This document shows, one piece after another, positions 43,220-51,703 of a stretch of DNA of 64,000 bases. Within the stretch, counting starts at the first letter, position 1. Each line of letters starts with the position of its first letter. The notes under the pieces are model-generated. The model saw only the letters and a program-made list of their open reading frames with translations, was not told where the DNA came from and did not search any database. The DNA comes from Pedobacter sp. SYP-B3415 (GTDB taxonomy: Bacteria; Bacteroidota; Bacteroidia; Sphingobacteriales; Sphingobacteriaceae), in the NCBI RefSeq assembly GCF_004138205.1, contig NZ_RXNQ01000033.1, positions 186,001 to 250,000 on the forward strand, given 5' to 3'. A program made the translations under genes and the position numbers.

Positions 43220-45528
43220 TCAATAGATCGTTTGTTATAGATAAGAAAGCCTAAATGTAGCAAAAGTCCGTTTCTTTTTATGGCTTCGTTATACTTATTG
43301 TAACTCAGGCTAACCGGACCAAGCGGCGTATGGTATACCAATCCGGCGGTAGCCGCATAGTTTAGTTTGCTAAGCACCTCTGCATACCGGATACCCTGCT
43401 GCCCCACCCGTTCGAACTCGCGGAAGGGAAGGAACAAACTACCTTCGAGCCTGAGATCGAGGTTTTTTCGCAGGTTGTATACGTTTCTCAAACCTCCTGC
43501 CACATAATTGTAAGCCCGTAGTTTTTCTACGAACAGCGAACGGGTATCCTGGAGCGGATAGAACGCCGGTGCATTCAGCAGTGTGCTGTAATAGGTGTAA
43601 AATAAAGGCTGATTGGAAACGACACCTTCAATCTGGTAACCCAGGGTATATTTGCCGCTTGTGAACATGTAATTTTCGTCGCTTAGCCTGGCAGCGCCCC
43701 ATTGTCTGTCTTGCCTGAACGTCAGGTTCTCGCGGTAACCTGCGTCGTTTCTGAAAATGTTTCCCTGACTGTAATATTCCCTGCCCGAAAAAAAGTTCAG
43801 GTGCAGCTGCAGGCTTCGTCCCCGGCTGGCGTATTGTTTTCTGTTCAGGGTGTTTTTCTCGAAAGACAGTGTACTTCTGTAACCATTAAACTCACTCTGG
43901 TCCAGTATGTCGCCGACAACGAAACTGTTGTTCGGGCTGTAACGATCTGTATTGTTAATGAATGCATTGTGAAAGACCACCCTGGCATTGTTATTCAGCG
44001 GAAAACCCAGCTTGATATCAATCCTCCGGTCGTATTGTTCAATGTAAATAGGGCGTGGATTTTCGATAAATATCTGACTTGTGTTATAAAAATTCCAGTG
44101 GTTGTAGGTCAGTTCCGCACCGATAAAGAGCGGCAGCCGGGTCGGGTAGTCGATCCGGCCTGAAGCCTGTACCGATTCATAAAATCTGCCTGAATAAAAA
44201 CTCGTACCGAAGGTATAGGCCTTCCGGTTCAGGTAATTGTATTGCAGACCGAGAAAGACGTTACTGATGGGACGGGTTGAAATGTTCCCGCCAAGGTCAA
44301 CCTTAAAGCTTTTTTGCGGCTGCGCAATGATCTCAAAGATATAACTGTCTGTTTCAGGCTTGTACAGGATACGCGGATAAATAGTCTCAAATACCTCATC
44401 AGCTACAAGCTTATAGTAGCCTCTGCGGATGTCTGCCAGGTTGAAGGTAGGCCGGTCGCTCTTAAACAGCCGCTCAATGTATTTTCGCTGTCTGAGCGTT
44501 ACACCCTTTACTGAAATTTCACTGAACACCAGGTCTGGTTTTCTGTTGTTGAATTCGTTTCGCCGCCTGGCCAGGTTGTCTTTGTTTTCCCGGCGTAACA
44601 CAGCTGCTTTAATTTTTGGCATATCTGCCATAGTCGCTTCATAACCCCTTTGTATCAGTTCAGCCACGGGGGCGAAGTTACTGACGCTGAAATCGCCAAG
44701 CTCGGGCTGAATATAAGTTCCGTTTTTTCCAATGAGCGTTGAATCAGATTTCGACAGGAACATAAAAACAAAAAAGCGGTTCATGAGCCGTTCGTCTGCT
44801 GACGATGGGTATTCATTGTAGATTTTTGACGATACATTGGCTCCGATGATGTAATCCGGATTAAATTCCTTTTTTAAAACATCTGCGGGAAAGTTGTTAT
44901 AGAGGCCGCCGTCGAATACATATTTGCCATCCAGCCTGATGGGGCGATAGATAACAGGTACGGTCATGGTGGCACGGACCGCTTCGGCCAGACTTCCCCG
45001 GCCTACCGCAATACTGTTCTGAGAAAGTACATCAGAAACCATACAGCGATAGGGAACGAAGAGGTTGTCGAAATTATCTTTAGAAATGGCCGAAGCCTGA
45101 GAAAAAAGCTCCAGAAGCGCAAAGTTTAAAGGGATGTCATTGATGAGGTTAGACCGGAAGCTGAAATGGAAACCTGTATCCAGGCTAACCTTTGCGCTAA
45201 GCAGGGAGGCGGAAGGATCATTTTTGCTGAAGAAAAAACTGTAATCGCTCGAATACTTACCGCTTACCCAGTCCTGAAAATCACGGCTGAGCGCAATTTT
45301 TTCGATCTGTGCCGGCGCGTATCCGGCAGCATACATGGCACCGACAATTCCGCCCATGGATGTGCCGGTAATGTAGTCGATCGGGATGCCGTTTTCTTCC
45401 AGCGCTTTCAGGGTGCCGATGTGCGCCAGGCCTTTTGCCCCGCCGCCGCTTAATACGAGGCCAACCTTCTGTGCATAGAGCATGTGGCCAAGCATCGACA
45501 GCAGGATGAGAGATAGCAGGGCTTTCAC
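43216..45528 (-). CDS. Patatin-like phospholipase with outer-membrane beta-barrel
   Basis: A 770-residue two-part protein. After a signal peptide (to LYA|Q), a patatin domain (about residues 20-330) carries the oxyanion loop GGGAKG, nucleophile Ser57 in GTSMGG and catalytic Asp206 in DGG. A POTRA-like segment (about 345-400) and a barrel (about 405-770) follow. The architecture resembles PlpD/FplA-type autotransporting lipases, where the barrel displays or secretes the lipase. GTG at 45528 is the start, since it gives the complete signal peptide. Confidence 0.9.
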   Translation of the reverse strand: MKALLSLILLSMLGHMLYAQKVGLVLSGGGAKGLAHIGTLKALEENGIPIDYITGTSMGGIVGAMYAAGYAPAQIEKIALSRDFQDWVSGKYSSDYSFFFSKNDPSASLLSAKVSLDTGFHFSFRSNLINDIPLNFALLELFSQASAISKDNFDNLFVPYRCMVSDVLSQNSIAVGRGSLAEAVRATMTVPVIYRPIRLDGKYVFDGGLYNNFPADVLKKEFNPDYIIGANVSSKIYNEYPSSADERLMNRFFVFMFLSKSDSTLIGKNGTYIQPELGDFSVSNFAPVAELIQRGYEATMADMPKIKAAVLRRENKDNLARRRNEFNNRKPDLVFSEISVKGVTLRQRKYIERLFKSDRPTFNLADIRRGYYKLVADEVFETIYPRILYKPETDSYIFEIIAQPQKSFKVDLGGNISTRPISNVFLGLQYNYLNRKAYTFGTSFYSGRFYESVQASGRIDYPTRLPLFIGAELTYNHWNFYNTSQIFIENPRPIYIEQYDRRIDIKLGFPLNNNARVVFHNAFINNTDRYSPNNSFVVGDILDQSEFNGYRSTLSFEKNTLNRKQYASRGRSLQLHLNFFSGREYYSQGNIFRNDAGYRENLTFRQDRQWGAARLSDENYMFTSGKYTLGYQIEGVVSNQPLFYTYYSTLLNAPAFYPLQDTRSLFVEKLRAYNYVAGGLRNVYNLRKNLDLRLEGSLFLPFREFERVGQQGIRYAEVLSKLNYAATAGLVYHTPLGPVSLSYNKYNEAIKRNGLLLHLGFLIYNKRSIE

Positions 45529-45556
45529 ATCCTAAAAATAAGCGTTTATTATTAAA

Positions 45557-46090
45557 TTAATTTAAAATATAGATCTGCCAGGTCAGAATGGCTGCAAAGC
45601 TCACCCATAAGATATACGGCACAAAGAGGTAGCCTGCCCATTTATTGATCCGGTAAAAAACTATCGCGTTGATTATAATTATAACGAGAAAGACAAAGAT
45701 CTCAATCAATGCAAAACCGATATCACGTTTATAGAAAAACAGGAACGACCACATGAGGTTCAGAATGAGTTGGATGGCATAAATGGCCACCACGCGAGGC
45801 CAGTGCGCTACCGCCGCCCTGTTGCGCCAAACCAGATAAGCGGCGATACCGATCAGGATAAATAACGTCGTCCAGACCGGGCTGAATAGCGAATCGGGCG
45901 GATTAAATGATGGCTTGGCGAGGGTTTTATACCATGTTTTTACTGAGTTCGCGGTGAATAGTCCGCCAAGTGCACCAACGGCCAACGTAATTGCTAGGCT
46001 GATGGCCAGCGCTCCAAAATTTATTTTTTTAGTATTCTCTGCTGGTTGCGGCCGGCTAGTCGCGGCCATGTCTGCGGGTAAGGTTGTCAT
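45557..46090 (-). CDS. TspO/MBR family protein
   Basis: A 177-residue membrane protein with five helices: the TspO-type core includes WYKTLAKPSFNPPDSLFSPVWTTLF and YLVWRNR, and the tail WAGYLFVPYILWVSFAAIL. TspO proteins bind porphyrins and are linked to oxidative or stress signalling. The ATG at 46090 is preferred over the long upstream frame; 46069 is also possible. The far start, 46207, would overlap the GH92 promoter. It is divergent from the GH92 operon. Confidence 0.9.
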   Translation of the reverse strand: MTTLPADMAATSRPQPAENTKKINFGALAISLAITLAVGALGGLFTANSVKTWYKTLAKPSFNPPDSLFSPVWTTLFILIGIAAYLVWRNRAAVAHWPRVVAIYAIQLILNLMWSFLFFYKRDIGFALIEIFVFLVIIIINAIVFYRINKWAGYLFVPYILWVSFAAILTWQIYILN

Positions 46091-46150
46091 CTGTTCGAAA
46101 CATTTGGCGCCATGCTTGTGTTTGCGCTTTGACCGCAAGGTCGTCAATTT

Positions 46151-46181
46151 TTTGGCTCCCCTGAACAAATTACTAAATTTG
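46151..46181 (+). promoter_or_regulatory. Consensus promoter of the GH92-esterase operon
   Basis: TTTG (46151-46154), 19 bases, TAAATTTG (46174-46181): an exact Bacteroidota promoter match, 27 bases before the GH92 ATG. Confidence 0.85.
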
Positions 46182-46208
46182 ATTACGGTTACACACAAAT
46201 GAAACACG

Positions 46209-48482
46209 ATGAATAAAAATTTGTATCTGGCTCTGTTGGGCTTAGTCTGTTTTTGCTCTTCACTGGCTCAGGACAAACAACCTGTCGACTATGTCAATAC
46301 CCTGCAGGGTACCGACTCTGAGCCTGCATTGTCATACGGCAATACTTATCCTACCGTCGGCCTGCCCTTCGGCGTACATTTCTTTTCTCCGCAGACAGGT
46401 AAGAATGGAGATGGATGGAAATACCAGTACAAGGCAAAAACCATCCGGGGTTTTCAGCAGACACACCAGTGCAGCCCCTGGATGAACGACTATGCGGTTT
46501 TCTCGCTCATGCCCAGCGCCGGTAAACTTGTTGTTGATGAGGATGACCGGGCACTCGCCTTTAAGCACGAAAATGAGATCGCAAAACCATATTATTATAA
46601 AGTCGATTTTGATAACGGCATTAAAGCCGAGCTTTCGCCCGTTGAACGCGGAGCGCATATGAAATTCAGTTTCCCTGCAGAGCAGGATGCGTACCTGGTA
46701 TTAGACGGATTTCTTAAAAATTGTGATATTACGATTTTGCCCACAGCCAGAAAGATTGTCGGTTATGTAGACAACGGGCGGTTTGTTCCCAAAAATTTTA
46801 AAAGTTATTTCGTTATCTCGTTCGATCAGCCTTTCACCGGATATGGCACCTGGGAGAACCGCAAGAATACCATGGTTCCGGCAAAATCATTTGCCATGGG
46901 GCCGGGGGCCGGAGCTTTTATCAAATTTAAAAAAGGAGCGGTGGTACAGGTAAAGGTATCATCATCATACATCAGTCTTGACCAGGCGCAGACTAACCTC
47001 GACCGCGAACTGGGCAAAGCGGCGAACTTTGAAGATACGCGCGATTCTGCGGCTGCAACCTGGAACAAATTATTGGGACGTGTAGCTGTTTCCGGCGGGT
47101 CTGAACAGGAACTCGCAACGTTTTATTCCTGCCTGTTCCGCGCCAATCTTTTCTCACGCAAATTCTATGATCTTGATAAGAGCGGCAAACCTGTTTATTA
47201 CAGCCCATATGATGGAAAGGTGCGCCCGGGCTATATGTTTACGGATAATGGATTCTGGGACACCTTCCGCGCACAGTTTCCGCTCAGCAATATTTTGCAT
47301 CCTGAAATGCAGGGCCGGCATATGAAATCATTGCTTGCTGCACAGGAGGAATCGGGTTGGCTGCCAACCTGGTCAAATCCCGGTATGTCTGGCGTCATGC
47401 TTGGCAACCACGCAATCTCACTGCTGGCAGACGCCTGGGCAAAAGGAATCAGGGATTTTGATGCCAGCAAGGCGCTGGCCGCATATTATCATGAAGCTAC
47501 CAATAAAGGGCCCTTTGGCGGTTCGAACGGCCGCGAGGGTTGGAAGGAATATTTCACCCTGGGTTATATTACCTATCCGGAGATCCCTGAGGCTACTGCA
47601 AAGACGCTGGAATATGCCTATGACGATTTTTGTGCCTGGAACCTGGCACGGATGTCTGGCAATACGTACTACGAATCGGTCTTTGCCAGGCAGATGTATA
47701 ACTACAAGCAGGTGTTCGACAGCGCTGCAGGTTTTATGCGCGGCCGGAAAATAAACGGCGCCTGGCAGGAAAACTTCGATCCTGTAGAGTGGGGAGGCCC
47801 TTTTACGGAAGGTAACAGCTGGCAATATACCTGGTCTGTTTTCCATGATATTCAGGGGTTGAAGAATCTGATTGGCGGCGACGAAAAATTTGTGGCAAAA
47901 CTCGATACCTTCTTTACCCGTGCATCTGACTTTAAGGTTGGTACATATGGTAAGGAAATTCATGAAATGAAAGAAATGGCACTGGCCAATATGGGGCAGT
48001 ATGCGCATGGCAATCAACCGGTTCAGCATGTGGCCTACCTGTACAATTATGCACGGGCACCCTGGAAAACGCAGGAGCGTGTGCGCACCATTATGAACAA
48101 GCTTTATAACGCCACCGAAAAAGGTTATCCTGGCGATGAAGATCAGGGGCAGATGTCATCATGGTATGTGCTGAGTGCGCTTGGCCTGTACAGCGTTTGC
48201 CCGGGAACCGATCAGTATGTAATCGGCAGTCCGGTGTTTCAGAAAGCCAGCATTCAGCTGGAAAACGGAAAAACGTTTACAATTGATGCACAGAACAACA
48301 GCAAAGAGAACGTGTATATTGAGTCTGCCCGGTTAAATGGTAAAGAATACAGCCGCAACTGGATCAGCTATGAAGACATCATAAACGGTGGTATCCTTGA
48401 GTTTAAAATGAGTAATACCCCAAATAAAACCCGTGGCACAGAGGCAGCCGATCAACCGTTTTCCTTAACTTCGGTAAATTAG
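46209..48482 (+). CDS. GH92 family enzyme with Glu-to-Gln at the catalytic acid
   Basis: A 757-residue exported (SLA|Q) GH92 protein, the family of calcium-dependent inverting alpha-mannosidases. GNTYPTVGLPFGVHFFS opens the N-terminal beta domain, and the (alpha/alpha)6 barrel follows with WDTFRAQ. The base aspartates are Asp643 and Asp645 (PGDEDQGQMSSWY). The catalytic acid is normally the Glu in GNEP; here the codon is CAA, giving GNQP (Gln603). Related Gln enzymes act on mannosyl phosphodiesters, which need no acid help. An esterase gene follows seven bases later. Confidence 0.9.
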   Translation: MNKNLYLALLGLVCFCSSLAQDKQPVDYVNTLQGTDSEPALSYGNTYPTVGLPFGVHFFSPQTGKNGDGWKYQYKAKTIRGFQQTHQCSPWMNDYAVFSLMPSAGKLVVDEDDRALAFKHENEIAKPYYYKVDFDNGIKAELSPVERGAHMKFSFPAEQDAYLVLDGFLKNCDITILPTARKIVGYVDNGRFVPKNFKSYFVISFDQPFTGYGTWENRKNTMVPAKSFAMGPGAGAFIKFKKGAVVQVKVSSSYISLDQAQTNLDRELGKAANFEDTRDSAAATWNKLLGRVAVSGGSEQELATFYSCLFRANLFSRKFYDLDKSGKPVYYSPYDGKVRPGYMFTDNGFWDTFRAQFPLSNILHPEMQGRHMKSLLAAQEESGWLPTWSNPGMSGVMLGNHAISLLADAWAKGIRDFDASKALAAYYHEATNKGPFGGSNGREGWKEYFTLGYITYPEIPEATAKTLEYAYDDFCAWNLARMSGNTYYESVFARQMYNYKQVFDSAAGFMRGRKINGAWQENFDPVEWGGPFTEGNSWQYTWSVFHDIQGLKNLIGGDEKFVAKLDTFFTRASDFKVGTYGKEIHEMKEMALANMGQYAHGNQPVQHVAYLYNYARAPWKTQERVRTIMNKLYNATEKGYPGDEDQGQMSSWYVLSALGLYSVCPGTDQYVIGSPVFQKASIQLENGKTFTIDAQNNSKENVYIESARLNGKEYSRNWISYEDIINGGILEFKMSNTPNKTRGTEAADQPFSLTSVN

Positions 48483-48489
48483 ATCCTGT

Positions 48490-49314
48490 ATGAAGCTCAG
48501 ATTTTTCTATTTCGTATCTTTTGTCGTGCTGCTGGCTTTCCCTGTTTTACCAGTCCTGGCCGCAAAGGTTGATACTGTTATTACGCACAGTGCTTCCATG
48601 AAAAAAGACATTAAGGCTGTCGTTGTATTGCCCGAAGGTTATGATGGCAGCAAGACCTATCCCGTTGTTTATCTTTTGCATGGTTATGGCGACCGTTACG
48701 ATGGCTGGGTCAAAAAGTTCCCGGCTATACAAAATGAGGCAGACAGGCATAAGCTGATTATCGTTTGTCCTGACGGCAACATAGGCAGCTGGTATTTTGA
48801 CAGCCCGGTAGATAAAAAATGGCGTTACGAAACGTATGTCTCAACAGAACTCGTTCAATGGATAGATAAAAACTACAAGACCATAGCAGACCGCAGGGCC
48901 AGGGCTATCACCGGATTAAGTATGGGCGGGCATGGTGCGCTCTATCTTGCGATTAAACATCAGGAGGTATTCGGCGCCGCCGGAAGCATGAGCGGGGGCG
49001 TAGATATCAGGCCTTTTCCGAACAACTGGGACCTGGCCAGGCGCCTGGGGCCAAAAGCAGAATTTCCTGAACGGTGGGCAGCCAACAGCGTAATTGAACA
49101 GCTGCATCTGTTAACTCCGGGTAAGCTGGCGTTGATTATAGACTGCGGTAAAGGCGACTTTTTTTATGATGTGAACGTAGCCTTACATGAAAAATTGGAT
49201 TACTTGAACATTAACCATGATTTCATTATCAGGCCCGGCGTTCATAACTGGGAATACTGGAGCAATGCCGTGGGATACCAGTTGCTGTATTTTAGCCGGT
49301 TTTTCCGGTCTTAA
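48490..49314 (+). CDS. Exported alpha/beta-hydrolase esterase (esterase D/CE1-like)
   Basis: A 274-residue exported protein (hydrophobic leader to about residue 24) of the putative esterase family (PF00756). The nucleophile is Ser144 in GLSMGG, acid candidate is in DCGKGDFF and His in PGVHNWEYW. VVYLLHGYGDRYDGWV marks the oxyanion region. It removes acyl groups from sugars or small esters. It starts seven bases after the GH92 stop, so it probably deacylates the same glycan. No lipobox. Confidence 0.88.
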   Translation: MKLRFFYFVSFVVLLAFPVLPVLAAKVDTVITHSASMKKDIKAVVVLPEGYDGSKTYPVVYLLHGYGDRYDGWVKKFPAIQNEADRHKLIIVCPDGNIGSWYFDSPVDKKWRYETYVSTELVQWIDKNYKTIADRRARAITGLSMGGHGALYLAIKHQEVFGAAGSMSGGVDIRPFPNNWDLARRLGPKAEFPERWAANSVIEQLHLLTPGKLALIIDCGKGDFFYDVNVALHEKLDYLNINHDFIIRPGVHNWEYWSNAVGYQLLYFSRFFRS

Positions 49315-49357
49315 AGGTGTCTGTGACCTGTAGCCCCGACAAGAGGAGGCCAAAAAA

Positions 49358-49380
49358 AAACCTCCGCATAACGGAGGTTT
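49358..49380. terminator. Bidirectional terminator between the esterase and PUR-family genes
   Basis: AAACCTCCG-cataa-CGGAGGTTT: perfect nine-base stem; A-rich on the left (nine A before) and T-rich on the right, so it can act on both strands. Confidence 0.85.
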
Positions 49381-49398
49381 TCATCAATTAAATATCAC

Positions 49399-49728
49399 TT
49401 AAAAAGAAAAATCGTCTTCAACTGGTCTTGGTGAAGCATGCTCTGCATGTTCCGAAAACTCATATCGTTTTTCAACGACATCCTGATGAGATTTGATATA
49501 GTCGACCGTGTCATTCAAACCTTCGGAGAACTTTTCAAAATCCTCTTTGTACAAAAAGATCTTGTGCTTGACAAACACTCCATCTTCCGGTCTTTTCTTG
49601 CTTTCAGTAATTGTCAGGTAATAGTCGCCCGCGCGGGTTGCCTTCACGTCGAAAAAATAAGTTCTTTTCCCCGCTCTTACTTTTTTAGAAAAAACCTCTT
49701 CTCGCTCTTTGTTGTCGTATTCTCCCAT
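49399..49728 (-). CDS. PUR family DNA/RNA-binding protein (DUF3276)
   Basis: A 109-residue protein with the PUR domain seen in Bacteroidota and Borrelia: EVFSKKVRAGKRTYFFDVKA and DYYLTITESKKR followed by FLYKEDFEKFSEGL. PUR proteins bind single-stranded nucleic acids and can regulate transcription or translation; here the target is unknown. The start is ATG 49728 (MGEYDNKERE); the frame to 49788 adds residues without family match. Its end abuts the terminator. Confidence 0.88.
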   Translation of the reverse strand: MGEYDNKEREEVFSKKVRAGKRTYFFDVKATRAGDYYLTITESKKRPEDGVFVKHKIFLYKEDFEKFSEGLNDTVDYIKSHQDVVEKRYEFSEHAEHASPRPVEDDFSF

Positions 49729-49797
49729 GATTGGTATTGTTCTTGGTTTTTGGTTGCGGTAAATATAAAGCAAATTCTGAAACTTCAAAATAGAAAT

Positions 49798-51591
49798 TTA
49801 TTTCATTTTGTTCTCCTCTTCTTCAAGCAACTGGTTGGCGTGCATTTCTGCGTAACTGCCATTAAGTGAAAGCAATTCGGCATGGGTTCCCTGCTCTTTT
49901 ACCCGTCCTTCTTCAAGTACGAGTATCAGATCTGCGTTCTTAATTGTCGAAATACGATGGGCAATCAGCAGGGTTGTTTTTCCCTTCATCAGCCTGCCAA
50001 GATTGCTCAGAATTTCCTCCTCGGTTTTGGTGTCAACGGCCGAAAGGCAATCGTCGAAGATGAGAATTTTCGGTTCCTTGATCAATGCCCGGGCAATTGA
50101 AACCCGTTGCTTCTGACCGCCCGATAAGGTGATGCCGCGTTCTCCGAGCATGGTCTCAAATCCCTGTTCGAATCCGATGATGTTTTCGTACACCGCTGCA
50201 TTCCGGGCTGCTTCGCTCACGGCGTTATGGTCCAGGTTATCAAGTCCAAAGGCAATATTATTGCTGATGGTGTCTGAGAAAAGAAAAACTTCTTGCGGAA
50301 CAAAACCGATCTGGTCCCGGAAATGCTGCAGGTCCCGTTGTTTTACATCAATGCCATCAATTTCAACACTGCCTGAATTTGCGTCGTACATCCGCATGAT
50401 CAGGTTTGCCAGGGTCGATTTTCCGGAACCGGTGCGTCCGATGACCGCAACAAACTGCCCTGGCTTAATTGCAAGGTTGATGTTGCTCAGCGCTGTGATG
50501 CCGGTGTCCGGATAAGTGAAGCTGACATCTTTGAGTTCAATTGCGCCGGCTATTGTTCCGGTTGCCACGTTTCCGCTGGTAATATCTGGGCGGAGCTGCA
50601 AAAACTCATTGATGCGTTTCTGCGAGGCTGCTGCGCGCTGAATGAGTGTCGTAACCCATCCAAGCATGGTCACCGGGAATGTAAGCTGGTTGACATACAC
50701 AATAAATTCGGCAATATTCCCCGCACTGATCGATCCGTTAATTACTTGCAGGCCACCTATATAAACGGTCAGAATCGTGCTCAAGCCTACCAGCAGGAGC
50801 ATGGTTGGGTAAAACAATGCCTGCAACCTGACAAGTTTCATCGATTCGGCTTTGTAATCTTCGCTCTGCACGGCAAAAGCATCGCGCGTCTGCGATTCGC
50901 GTACGTATGATTTGATTACCCTGATCCCTGACAGCCGTTCCTGTACAAATGCCGAGAGGGATGACAGTCGCTGCTGAATCTTTTCACTTTTATCATGAAT
51001 GCCCGTATTGACGTAATAAATGGTTACCACGAGTACAGGTAAGGGCGCGAGGCTGTAGAGGGCCAGGGTTGAATTTACGTTAAACATGGCGTAGACGATA
51101 AGCACAACCTGAACGGCTGTATTCAGCGCATACATAATGGCGGGACCAACATACATGCGAACACGGTTTACGTCTTCAGTTGCCCTGTTCATCAGGTCGC
51201 CTGTATTATTCCGCCTGTAAAAACCGAGGCTTAACTCCTGGTAATGCGTGTAGATCTCGTTTTTCATGTCAAATTCAATATGCCTGGACATGAGAATCAG
51301 TGTCTGGCGCATAAAAAACATGAACAGCCCGCGCAGCAGGTAAAGTGCAAGAACGACGGCACCAAAATAGAGCAGGCCGGCGCTGAAGATATCATACATG
51401 ATCTGCTGCCGTTCAAACCCTGCAAACAGTCTGTAGATAACAAGGTTTTCAGTGATCAGATCGAACGCAAAGCCAATGACCTGCGCAGGCACAACGCCAA
51501 AGATGTTTGATATGGTGACAAAAAAGACACCGGGTATAATCCACCACTTGTATTTGTAAAAGTATTTGTTGAGATAACGAAGGTGTTTCAT
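49798..51591 (-). CDS. ABC transporter, MsbA-like exporter (fused permease-ATPase)
   Basis: A 597-residue half-transporter acting as a homodimer. Six transmembrane helices fill residues 1-325, followed by an ATPase: Walker A VIGRTGSGKST, signature LSGGQKQRV and Walker B ILIFDDCLSAVD (Asp-Cys in place of the usual Asp-Glu-Ala/Pro is an odd point; the catalytic Glu is missing here). It may thus be a slow or non-catalytic type working with another half. ATG 51591 is chosen, six bases after a -7 box; the TTG at 51600 overlaps this box. Confidence 0.9.
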   Translation of the reverse strand: MKHLRYLNKYFYKYKWWIIPGVFFVTISNIFGVVPAQVIGFAFDLITENLVIYRLFAGFERQQIMYDIFSAGLLYFGAVVLALYLLRGLFMFFMRQTLILMSRHIEFDMKNEIYTHYQELSLGFYRRNNTGDLMNRATEDVNRVRMYVGPAIMYALNTAVQVVLIVYAMFNVNSTLALYSLAPLPVLVVTIYYVNTGIHDKSEKIQQRLSSLSAFVQERLSGIRVIKSYVRESQTRDAFAVQSEDYKAESMKLVRLQALFYPTMLLLVGLSTILTVYIGGLQVINGSISAGNIAEFIVYVNQLTFPVTMLGWVTTLIQRAAASQKRINEFLQLRPDITSGNVATGTIAGAIELKDVSFTYPDTGITALSNINLAIKPGQFVAVIGRTGSGKSTLANLIMRMYDANSGSVEIDGIDVKQRDLQHFRDQIGFVPQEVFLFSDTISNNIAFGLDNLDHNAVSEAARNAAVYENIIGFEQGFETMLGERGITLSGGQKQRVSIARALIKEPKILIFDDCLSAVDTKTEEEILSNLGRLMKGKTTLLIAHRISTIKNADLILVLEEGRVKEQGTHAELLSLNGSYAEMHANQLLEEEENKMK

Positions 51592-51597
51592 ACCCTG

Positions 51598-51605
51598 CAA
51601 ATCTA
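51598..51605 (-). promoter_or_regulatory. -7 promoter box directly in front of the ABC exporter
   Basis: On the minus strand this reads TAGATTTG, six bases before ATG 51591; a leaderless or near-leaderless mRNA is predicted. Confidence 0.45.
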
Positions 51606-51670
51606 CCCAAAATAACGTGCAAATTTTTTGGTGATTTAGTTACGGGAGTGTAAATAATGGTTTTTTTATC

Positions 51671-51678
51671 TATTTTTG
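51671..51678 (+). promoter_or_regulatory. -7 promoter box of the leucine dehydrogenase gene
   Basis: TATTTTTG matches TAnnTTTG and lies 25 bases before ATG 51704. No TTTG at ideal spacing. Confidence 0.5.
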
Positions 51679-51703
51679 GCCCAGCGTTAATCAATACATC
51701 CAT

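Noticed and set aside
46091-46207. N-terminal extension of the TspO gene
   Set aside because: The extension overlaps the GH92 promoter and has no hydrophobic or family-like sequence.
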